Shown piece after piece: positions 46,376 through 57,000 of a stretch of 64,000 nucleotides of DNA (the first letter of the stretch is position 1; every line of letters starts with the position of its first letter). The stretch is from contig NC_064472.1 of assembly GCF_023343835.1 (NCBI RefSeq), positions 9,911,469 to 9,975,468 on the forward strand. The letters are read 5' to 3'. This DNA is from Lagopus muta. Lineage: Eukaryota; Chordata; Aves; Galliformes; Phasianidae. A program made the position numbers and the translations under genes. Below the pieces are notes generated by a model. It ran no database searches. It was not told the DNA's origin and was given only the letters and a program-made list of their open reading frames with translations.

Positions 46376-47179
46376 GCCAGCATCCAGTCCTGGGCACAGA
46401 ATCAGATCTCAGTCCCACTTGCTGCCTCTGAGCACTGGCATCTGTGGTTGCAAGAATTGCAACCACAGGAAGGAAACAGCCTTGCTTGTGATGAATAAGC
46501 CTTCCTCTTTTGAGAGGGAACCTCCCACTAGTATCACTGCTGCTGCCTTTTGCTGCTTTGTTTCCCTGGTGCATCCAGGCAGTGGCACACAACATAACAG
46601 CCCATCACCAGCACGAGATTTGCATTCCAAAATGCTCCTTTCTAACAGAGGGAGGGCACTTAAGAAATGCCGCTCCCATCTCTAAGACTTCAGCCACAGG
46701 TTTCCCAAAGCCACTGCCTGCAAGCATGGCTCCTGGAGAGACATTCAGGACTTCTGGTTCCTCAAGTGCGTGATAAAACTAGGGAGAGTCTGCAGAAAGG
46801 CCCCACAGAACAGTAGCTGGTTCCTTCAACAAGTAAACACCAATCAAGCAACTAGGGGGGAAATACCACTTAATCACGAGGTCATTTCTCAGACTTGACA
46901 ACTCAGGTGTCCTCAGACTGAAGCCCAGAACTACTCACAATACCTAAGAGGAGGCTGCACCAACTCTAAACGTAACGATAGTGTTGCTTCTTTGGACCTG
47001 CTGACTGTGCTGTGCTCAATGCACTCAATAACGCAGCTTGTCCCCCTGGCTGCTTGGGCACACTGCTGCCTCGTGCTGAGCTGCTCCCCAGGAATTCTGC
47101 TGGTCTAAACATAAATGTTAACCTAACAGTAAAAGGAAACTGAAACCAATGTTTGGCCCCCTATTTGTAGATGAGGTTA

Positions 47180-48025
47180 AGCTGCGGTGCAGTTGATGTA
47201 ACAGAAGGAAGAAATGCCATCCAAAGAGATCTGGACAAGCTTGAAAAGTGGGCTCACATGGACCCACAGCAAGGTCAAGTGCAAGGTGCTACACTTCGGG
47301 CAGGGCAATCCCAGATACATGTACAAACTGGGAGAAGAACTCACTGAGTTCTCACTGAGCCCTGTGGAAAAAGACCTCGTGGTTCAGGCAGGAGCCAGCA
47401 GTGTGCTCTTATGGCCCAAAATGCTGGCTACATCCTGGGCTGCATCAAAAAGGAGGTGGCAGCAGGGAGAGAAGGAGATTGTCCCCCTCTGCTCTGACCT
47501 CCTGAGGTAGCACCTGCATCCAGGTATGGGGCCACTGTTACAAAAGAGACTTGGAGTTGTTGAAGCAAGTCCAGAGCAGAGTAACAAGGATGATCAGCGG
47601 GCTGGAGCGCTGCTATTGTGAGACAAGGCAGAGGGAGAAGGGCTTGTTCAGTGTAGGCTCAGGTGAGAGATCCTTTCAATATATAAATGGAGCTTACAAA
47701 CAAGATCAAGATCAAAATTTTAAGTTAGTTTTTTTCAAGATCAAAATGATCGTGATAGGACAAGGGGGAATACTTTTAAAAGAAAAGAGGGGAGATAGAA
47801 GTTAGATGTTATGAAGAAATTCTTTATCATGAGAGTAGTGAGGCACTGGAATAGGCTGTCCATAGAAGTTGTGGATGTCTCACTCCTGGAGGTATTCAGG
47901 GCCATACTGGATGGACTTCTAGGCAACATAATCTAGTAGGTGACAACCCAGAGGAACTAGATAGTCCTTGTGGGCCCTTACAACCCAAGCCATTGTATAA
48001 GCCTATGATTCTAAAATTCTATATT
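47180..48025 (+). repeat. CR1 LINE 3' portion
   Basis: Decayed ORF2 3' region (IWTSLKSGLTW in place of the usual LDKLEKW frame, several frameshifts) and 3'UTR ending with gcctatgattctaaaattct. 5'-truncated. Confidence 0.82.
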
Positions 48026-48370
48026 CAGCTCCCAGACCATGAGGGCCATGACTAGACCCACAGGAAAAATGTGTTGTCCAGCACCACCATGCAGGCAGGC
48101 AGGCAGCCTGGGAACCTCCCGCTGGGCAGACGCTGCTCACCCTCTTCCAGCCCACCAGCCCAGTGCATGGCTGATACTGGGACCTTCCAGCTGCTACCTG
48201 CATGATCCGTCCTACTTCCATGCTGCCTGGCTCCCTGCATGCATTCCTTTGCATGCATCAAGAGCAGGACATTTAGGGAAGGCTGTAAGGTGCAAGGAGG
48301 CCTTGCTGGCCTGCCAGATTGACCATGCCTGAGGGCAATCACAAAAAAGGGCATCTTTGTGCAGAGGCAG

Positions 48371-48601
48371 CAGCACAGGGAAGACCATTGGCTACTGAGA
48401 CATGGGAGCAGTGGAGGAACAAAGAGCGCGCTTGGCCCTCCACCTTGTCCAGTTAGCTCAGCTCCCAAAAGGAGAGTGACTCTATAAGAGAAAAGAGGGG
48501 ACCAGAAGCTGGACTCAGTGATCCTTATGGGTCCCTTCCAGATCAGGATATAATAAGTCTTTATTAGTTGTCCAGACAGAGCAGGCAGAGTGGCAAGGGA
48601 A
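48371..48601 (+). repeat. Left arm of 240-bp inverted repeat
   Basis: Matches the reverse complement of about 49621-49862. Shared words include gaccattggctactgagaca, ggggaccagaagctggact and aagtctttattagttgtc. The arms flank about 1 kb that includes a CR1 fragment. Confidence 0.75.
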
Positions 48602-49124
48602 CAGAAAGAGGATGGGACCACAGGAGGTGGCTGGAGCACAAACCGATGCTCAGTTTTATCAATCTCACTCATTCTCACTCAATTATCAGCTGTCACACTG
48701 GTGTTAGCAACCTCTTCCCCTCACTGCCCAATATGTATCAGGAGGAGCTCAACCACCAGCAAGACAGGGGAAGGTCATTTCTTAGACAGGCGTTCTCAAA
48801 GGTCCCTCAAGGCCCGTGGCCCATTTCTGCACACTTACATAGTCAAACAATGCAATACAAATCAACTCATCAGCTGGCTTTAGTTCCCCTGCTTCCTGAA
48901 CTGTATGTGTTCACTGTACCCCCCTTTCCAAATGGGAAAATCTGGAGATGTTCAATCAACACTAATTTGACAGACTCCAGAGAAGGCTTCCAGACCGGGA
49001 GCAACCAGTAGAACCACAACAGCTTTTGCAGTAAAATGGAGGCAGGATGTGGCAGTTGTACAACTAGAGGTACTTCGAGAGAGGGGAGAAGGGGAATGGC
49101 TGCCATTTGATTTTTATTATTCGT

Positions 49125-49620
49125 TGATGTGCAGCTGAACGTGAGCCAGCAGTGAACCCAGGTGGCCAGGAAGGCCAACGGCATCCTGACTTGTGTAAGA
49201 AATAGTGTTGCCAGTAGGAGAAGGAAAGTAATTTTCCCTCTGAACTCAGCCCTGGTGAGGCCGCACCTCAAGTACTGTGTCCAGTTTTGGGCCCCTCAGT
49301 ACAAGAAAGACATCGAGGCCCTGGAGTGTGTCCAGAGAAGGGCAATGATGCTAGCGAGGGGTCTGCAGCACGGGGCTTATGAGGAGCAGCTGAGGGAACC
49401 TGGATTGTTCAGGGTGGAGGAGAGGAGGCTCAGGGACCCTCACTGCTCTCTGTAACTCCATAAAGGGAGGCTGTAGCGAGCAGAGGGTGCGCCTCTTCTC
49501 CCGTGTAACTGGTGGTACGACTGGAGGGAATGGCCTCCAGCTGTACCAAGGGAGATGCAAGTTGGACATTAGGAAATACTGCTTTTCCGAAAGAGTGGTC
49601 AGGAACTGGAATGGGCTGCT
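49125..49620 (+). repeat. CR1 LINE ORF2 3' region, truncated
   Basis: Encodes [20 protein letters not shown] and [18 protein letters not shown], both CR1 ORF2 text. It stops abruptly at ggaactggaatgggctg, where the right arm of the 240-bp inverted repeat begins. Confidence 0.82.
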
Positions 49621-49862
49621 TCCTTGCCCTTGCCACTCCGCTTGCTCTGTCCAGACAACTAATAAAGACTTATTATATCCTTATTATATTATATAGAAGG
49701 GACCCATAAAGATCACTGAGTCCAGCTTCTGGTCCCCTCTTTTCTCTTATGGAGTCACTCTCCTTTTGGGAGCTGAGCTAACTGGGCAAGGTGGAGGGCT
49801 AAACACGCTCTTTGCTCCTACACAGCCCACATGTCTCAGTAGCCAATGGTCTTCCCTGTGCT
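49621..49862 (-). repeat. Right arm of 240-bp inverted repeat
   Basis: Reverse-complement partner of 48371-48601 with a small AT-rich insertion (ttatattatata). It starts exactly at the end of the truncated CR1. Confidence 0.75.
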
Positions 49863-50279
49863 ACAGAGGTGATGTGGATCTGTGCACCAAGCTTTGTCCT
49901 GTGAGGTTCCGTTAAGAAGCAGGCTTGGGCAGTGTGAGATGTGAGTATGGAGTTGCCCACACTGAGGAAGAGGTGGAGAAATTCTCACCACAGCCTGACA
50001 TACAAGATGGGTGCTGGGGGTTTCGGGAGGAAGAGGAACGCTGCAGCTGCTGAGGAGCACAGCGGTAGCTGTGAGTTTCCTACAGCGCTCAGCTGGCACT
50101 AGAGGGCAGGGTAGTTTGTTCACATGAGGACAAATGATGTTCCTTGCTGAGCGGAGGAGGCAACTGGAAATAGGAATGAGGAGGAATGCAGCATATGCTG
50201 TGTGTTGTGTCCATGTAAGGGCCACGGACTGTGAGACCTTGAGTGACTCCTTGCAGCTCTCCTCTCCTTCCTCCTGAGT

Positions 50280-50410
50280 CCTGCCAGCAGTCCTGACCAA
50301 CTACACCCTGGGTCGCATGAAGAGAAGCATGACCAGCAGGACAAGAGAGGTGATGCTGCCCCTTTACTCTGCTCCTGTGAGACCACACTTGTGGCATTTG
50401 ATGGCATTCT
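50280..50410 (+). repeat. Short CR1 LINE fragment
   Basis: Contains catgaagagaagcatgacca and cctttactctgctcctgtga, which also occur in the CR1 at 52225. It lies just beyond the 3' end of gene B. Confidence 0.7.
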
Positions 50411-50599
50411 CATGAAGGAAGGAGGGACAGCACCCCTTCACTGTGCTGGGGGCACAGGGTTTCTCAAGGTACTTGCTCAGAACTGCCAGGGCTGCACAAG
50501 CCTCAACCCCTCATGAAGAGAAGGACAGACAGAACTTTCACACACAGCCAACCACATGGCTGCAGTAAGGAGCAGGCAGCCCTCTGAAAACCAAAACAT

Positions 50600-50605
50600 T
50601 TTATT
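50600..50605 (-). terminator. Polyadenylation signal of gene B
   Basis: TTTATT on the plus strand gives AATAAA on the minus strand, about 325 nt after the tentative stop. A related context (ccaataaa) is used by gene C at 40799-40794. Confidence 0.6.
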
Positions 50606-50929
50606 GGCTCTTCAGACATAGCAGCACAGCTGCGAGGGCGGCGCACTTGGGCAGAACTGCAGCAGAGTTCTGGAGCTTGATGGGTGCTGGTGCACAAGGT
50701 AGAGAGGGGCTGGGAAGCCCTGTGTCAGGACTGGGCAGTGCCAGGTGCTGGAGGACAATTGGCCAGCATGAACAGCTCATCCCAGGCCTTGGGCTGCTCC
50801 TGCTCTGTGATGCAGGATGCAGGAGCTTACTGAAAACATGAGTGGGAGCAATAATACAGGAAAGATACATGCAGTTCCACTTCCAGCTGTGCGGGACCAA
50901 GACTCAAGAAGCAGCAGCAGGATGTGCCG

Positions 50930-51051
50930 TCACCACTGACCCAGGGATGTTCTCCCCATCTTCTCCACTCTCATATTGCTTGGTGAGTCTCCTAAGGACT
51001 CCAAGTTGGGCAGATGTAGGGATGTTGGCTCTCTGTCCTGACTACCTGTAC
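50930..51051 (-). CDS. Tentative last coding exon of gene B
   Basis: An acceptor (gtgtttgcag) 148 nt after the previous donor opens a phase 1 frame of 40 codons (GSQDREPTSLHLPNLESL, ending GQW, stop). No motif was recognised. Alternatively the donor at 51199 is not used and the frame reads on to a stop at about 51042. Confidence 0.4.
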
Positions 51052-54000
51052 CTGCAAACACCAACAGCACCTGGCTTGAGGCTGCTGCAAGCCCTGGGCA
51101 GCACAGGGAGCTCGGGCAGCTCTAGTACAGGATGGGGCACCAGGCAATACCTGCCCCTTGGTGTCTCAGGGAATACAAGCACAGCATCCCACCTCCTACC
51201 TGTCTCTTCTTGTGACAGAGATCTCCCCTTGATCACAGAGTAAATGTCTGAGTTTTCATAGGGCTGCAGCTCTGCAGGGACAGAAAGAGCACAAGGGTGT
51301 GTGGAAGGAGCGGGGCAGATTCGGACAGCAGCTCGGGCATTGATCTGTTCTCCCCCACCCACCACTCCAGCCCCGCAGCCGTCCCTGTGCTGGACCCCTA
51401 CCTACATAATGGTCCTCCTCAGCTTTGATGGGCACAGCCTTCCTTCTCCTAGGAAGACAAAGGGATGGTCTGAATTTGGGAACAGGCTGACATGGCCCAG
51501 AGCCCTGCTGAACCCAGTAGCAGTGGAAGAAGCACTTTGCACGCTCTGTGCCCAAGCCTCTCCCCCACTGACAGGCATTGCCTGTCAGCACCTCATGGCA
51601 CAGCAGCGCTGGCAGCAATGGCCACAGGGGATGGGGTCTCCCAGCACACACACTCCCTGCCCCAACCCCGAGGATGACGCTCAGATGACCCCATTAGCAT
51701 CCCTCCAGCTGAATCATGGTGGCACCAACCAGCCAGCAGCATCCCTATTGCTTGATAGCAGTGGGAGCAGAGCAGGAAGCCCGCTCTGTCACTAGCCACC
51801 CCAGTACCACAGCGAGGCTGAGAGGCAGAACAGCAGCTTCAAGTCGCAAGACTACTCGCCTGGACAGCACGAACCACACAATGACCGCAGAGAGAGTGAC
51901 CATCACTGAGAGCACAACCACCACTGTCACTGCTGTCCATGGCCAGGAGCCCAGAAACTGCCCTGAAACTAAAACACAGCCAGCAGTGGGTGTCACAGCC
52001 TGGAGTTAGTGCCCAGGCCTTGGCATCAAGGTGTGCACACGTGCAGGTGTGTTTGTCCAGTATCCACAGCTCTGTGGGGACAGGCAGCAAGTCACAATGT
52101 GTGCTGCCTTCAGCTCTAATGGGCAGAGAAGAAACAGGGAGGCTTTGGATTATGAGGAAGGGTTCCATTTCCATAAACTGCACAGTGCAATCTGGTTAGT
52201 GAGAGGATTCACAGCTCCAGGGGCTGCAGCCATGCTTCTGCTCAACAAGAGCCGGCAGCATGTGCTGGCCACCCAGAAAGCCCATTCTATCCTGGGTTGC
52301 ATCAAGAGAAGCATGACCAGCAGGGAAAGGGAGATAATTCTGCCCTTTTACTCTGCTCCCATGAGACCACAGCTGGAACACAGTGTCCATTTCTGTAGCC
52401 CCCAACACAAGAAGGACATGGAGTTGTTGGAGCAGGTTCCAGTGGAAGGCCACAAAGAATGATCAGAGGGCTGGAGCACTTCCACTGTGGGACAGGCTGA
52501 GAGAACCGGGGCTGTACGGCCTGGAGAAGAGAAGGCTCCAGGGAGACCTCACAGCAGCCTTCCAGTACCTCAAAGAGCCTACAGGAAAACTGGGGATGGA
52601 CTTTTTATCAGGGCATGTAGTGACAGGATGAGAGGAAATAGCTTTAAACTGGAAGAGAGTAGACTAGATATTTAGACTCAATATTAGGAAAAAAAAATTT
52701 ACTGTAAGGGAGGTGAGACACTGGATATGTCCATCCAGTGAGCTTGTATGACTTCCCCCAGAGGCACTGAAGGCCAGGCTGGATGGGGCCATGAGCAACC
52801 TGGTCTGGAGAGAGGTGACCCTCCCTGCTGCAGGTGATTGGAACTAGATGATCTTAAAGGTCCCTTCCAACCCAAACTTTATTATGATTCTACGATTCCT
52901 TGCCCTGTCATGGACAGGATGGGTGCACAGCAGCTCAGGACCTGCTCGCACCTCAGGCTTGCCCCATGACCACACCAGGCAGATGCATGGCACAGAAGCC
53001 ATTACCTGAGATGTAGGCTTGGAACTCCAGGCTGGACGCATCTCCAGCACCAGCTGCCGTCAGGCCCTGGACCGTCACTGTGTATTTGCTGCCTGGGCTC
53101 TGGGGAGGCGGTGTGTACTGGGTGACAGAGTGGTTCACTGTTACCTGCTGGAAGTTCAGGAAGGTGCCATCGTGTGCTCTCCTGGCAGTGAAGTTCAGCT
53201 AGAGGGAGGAGAGGTGCTGAGGGGAGCAGCACCCATCTCCTGCTCAAGCCCAGGGCAGCTCTGCATAGAGCAGATGCTGCTCTGCTGCCTGGGTACAGAA
53301 AGCTCTGCTCCAGTACCTGGTACCCAATGATCTCCCCTCGACAGGGGGGCAGCGCCTTCCACCTGAGAGTCCCTGTGCTGGCATCCAGCTGCAGCTGCTC
53401 TGGCTTCTGTGGCACTGGAAGCACAGGAAGATGGAGTCACAAGTGGGGTTTTTGGGGTGAAGAGCAAACTTTACATTACATATAGGAGGGCAGTTACCCA
53501 TTGTTTTTGTCCTAAGGTGCTGTGTGAACAGTATTGTGCTGGGTGGCACTGAGATTGTGATGCTGTAAACAGTGAAGGGCTGCAAAGGAGGACAGGTGAA
53601 TGTTCCCCTCTGTCCGTGTAGGAGCTCCACTCCGGTGACCTCCTCAGCCTTACAAGGAGGTGAGGAAGGCCCTGCCAGCCGGCATGTGGCCTGCACGTGC
53701 TGGCAGGCATCAGGGATGCTGCAGGTCCAGTTCAGTTTGATGCTGGTGCTGGAAACCTCCAGGGTCCCAGGGACAACCTGGAAGACCTCTATGAAGGAAG
53801 CATGCAGGAGAGTCACTTTCTCCCTATCCCCTCCCTACCTGCACTAGATCTCTTTTTGTCCCACTTTTGTTGTCATTTCCCCAGGGCTGTGTGGCCAGTG
53901 CCATCCTGCCTTCTACCACACAGTACTTGGGCAACGACTGCACATTTCTTGTGCCCTGGACCGCTCTAAGAGCACAGTGCTGCAGTGATTCAGGCCTGGG

Positions 54001-57000
54001 GATGGGAATGGCAAAAACGGATTGGCAAGTTTGTGATCGCTCTGCTCTCAACACTAGGGGGCTAGCAGCTGATCTGGTAACTGCTAGGAGGACAGACACA
54101 ACCCTGGGCTGCATTAGCAGCTCCTTTCTCTGCAGCGCACACCCACGGCATTCCCTGACCACCCAGAACCCACTGCATTGAGGCTGCACACTGCATCTGG
54201 CACCATTTCCCTTGCTGGGGTGAGCAGACTGAGAATGGCAGCTTCACTCACCCACACAGATCATGTTCCTTTCTACAGGCTGCCAGCGTCCTCTGCCGTT
54301 CTTCTCATGCCAGATGCTCTGAGAAGCTGTAGAGCCTTGTCTAGGGTTTTGTTTCATGCAGGAAACCTCTGTGTGGGACAACCAGTACCCTACAGGGCAT
54401 GTCAAAATCACTGTCTCGTTGAGATCGTAGGACTCCTTGTCTGGGACAAAGAGAATCCTGGGGTCCCACTGGGGCTTCTGACATTTCCCTGCAGCCAGAT
54501 GGAAAAGCATTAGCAGAACAGAGGCTGTCTGTGCAGGACAGGGCAGGGGAGAGGAAGGATGTTCCCTGCTCTGGTACACAGTGGTGAACGATGGAGCTCC
54601 CAGGCATGACATGGATCAGCCTTCCTACTCCACAGCCCTTCAGCAGCACCTCCCACTTCCCCAACACACAGAGAGCCTCAAACCTCTCGTGCTAACACAG
54701 CCTGCCTTCCCCTGGGCAGGAAGGACAGTACGGGGCTCCCAGGACAGCTTCTGTTGCCTCCCTTACCCACACATTTCACACTGGACTGAATATGGGTCCA
54801 GGCATCGCTGCTGTCCCTTCCCAGCCATAATTCCCTGTTTAAAGGTTTCCCATGGTTGATGGACTGCTTTCCTCTTGAACATCTGACGTGGGTGTAGGAT
54901 GGCTGTAAACCTTCAGGGCAGCGCAGCTTCACTTCTTCATTCTTTCTGTACTTCTCCTGGTCTGGTGCCAGATGGAGTCTTGTGTCCCACTGGGGCCTTT
55001 GACACATTTCTGGCAAAGGTGAAAGGGGTTTCAGTTAGGGTGGGTGGTGGTGAGGTGGGGCAGCGAGCTGTCCATGGGCACGATAGCCCAGAAATTGGAG
55101 GAAGCAGGGACAAGTCCCTTCAGTGCTTCCAGTGACAGCCGTATCCACCAGCAAGAGACAAGGGCAGAGCCGTGCTGCTGCTCAGGCTCCTGGCACTGTA
55201 ACCCTGCTCAGCTGTTCCAGAGGGAGAGACAGTATCCATGTGTGCCTACATAAGGGGGCCAGCAGAAATGCAGGAGACCTCCATCATGCTCAGCTTCCCT
55301 CACTCACAAAGGTCCTCACTCACCCACACATCTCATGTATCCCACTGCCAATGGCCATAAGCCTGTGCTGTTCTTCATAAACCAGATGCTCTGAGGAGCT
55401 GGGAGGCTTTGGTGTGGTCTTGGCTTGACACAAGTGATCTCCATGGCAGAAGGCCAGTACCCATTAGGGCATGTCAGCATCAAACTTGTATTGACATCGT
55501 AGAATTCCTGGTCTGGGACAAAGTGAATCCTGGGACCCAACTTTGGCTTCATGCATTTCTCTGCACCAAAAACATGGGAAGATATTAACAGAAGAGAGGC
55601 TGCTCAAGCAGGGGACAGGGACAGTGTTCCCTGCCCTGGTACACAGTGGTGAGGGATGGAGTTTCTGGTCATGATGTGGATCAGCCTTCCTACACCACAG
55701 CCCTTCAGCAGCACCTCCCACTTCCCCAGAACATCCAGAATCTGGATCCTCACGCTCATGCAGCCTGCCTTCTCCTGGGCAGGAAGGGCAGCACAGAGCT
55801 GGTGTAAACTGGAGTCTTTATCCCACTGGGATTTGGGGCATTCTCCTTTTGGGGACAAAGTGTGACAGTCCTACTCCAGGCAAGGGGCTTGTCTGGTAAC
55901 GGAGGACAAGGTGGAGAGCTTTGTCCACCTCTTCTCTGAACCCATGAAAGCACTGTGCTGTGACACTGGCAGAGTGGAGGTAGATGTTAGCACACTAGGA
56001 ACCGACTTATGACATGTCTGCAGCTCCAAGGACATCACCCCGGCAGGGCCACAGGGTGTTTGGAGACCATTTGTTTGATCAGAGATGCCCTAGAAATCAG
56101 GCAAGAGACAAGGGTCTGGTTGGAGCCTGTGAATCAGGAGCAGGAGACAAGTCAAAAAGGGTGACACTGGTGATCGCTGTCCCCTCCCAGACATTTCCAG
56201 GTTGTCTGAGTCCCAAAAGATGAGCAGAACTGGTGTGCTGCACAGGAAAGTTGAGGTCGAGATAACTGGGCTTATTTAGCTTGCAGGAGAGGAAACTTAG
56301 AGCAGGATAAGCAGCAAACAAGAGGAAGCAGCACCCTTATACAGATTCCCATTCACCTCTGCAGACTTGCAGGCATTCTCTATTGAGTCTCACTTTCATA
56401 GAATCAAAGGTTATCCTAAGTCTGAAGGGACCAATAGGATCATCCAGTTCCAGTCAGTGACAGTGTTGTCCAAACACTCCTTGCAGCTTAGGCCTTGTCC
56501 ACTACCCTGGGGAGCCTGCTTCATGCCCACAGTCCTCTAGTGCAGCACCTCTTCCTAACCTCCCTTCTCTTGTAGTGGGTTTCATACCATCATTGCACTC
56601 CTGTGTCCTGCAAAGCACTGCAAAGGACAGTGGTCACCACCCTCTTCTTTGGAGCCACATATGCTGCCCAGACAGGAAGCTTTGTCTCTCTGCCCATCGC
56701 TAAAGTTGGCACTTCCTTCCAAACACCAGAGATGGGCAACATGACTCACGACCCACAGGACAACTTGGCAAGCCACTTCTGCTCCCATTTCTCTGCAGAG
56801 ATAATGGCTCACACCTCAGGGTCCCCAAGCCCTGCTGCAACAAGCAGCTACTCCAGGGCATCACAAAAGTCAGAGCACACCATCTCCACACAAAGAGCCA
56901 AACAGAGACCTCGGAGCTGTCCCCACCCTTCCTGCTGTGCCAAGGCATTCCCAGCACGCTGAGGCTTGCTGTCCTCCATCTCCTAAAGCAGATTCAATCT

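Larger units (their letters stand above)
46376..50599. other. Region between genes C and B
   Basis: About 4.2 kb made largely of CR1 pieces (47180-48025, 49125-49620, 50280-50410) and a 240-bp inverted repeat (48371-48601 and 49621-49862). No gene was recognised; the promoter of gene C should lie at the start, upstream of 46375 on the minus strand. Confidence 0.5.
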
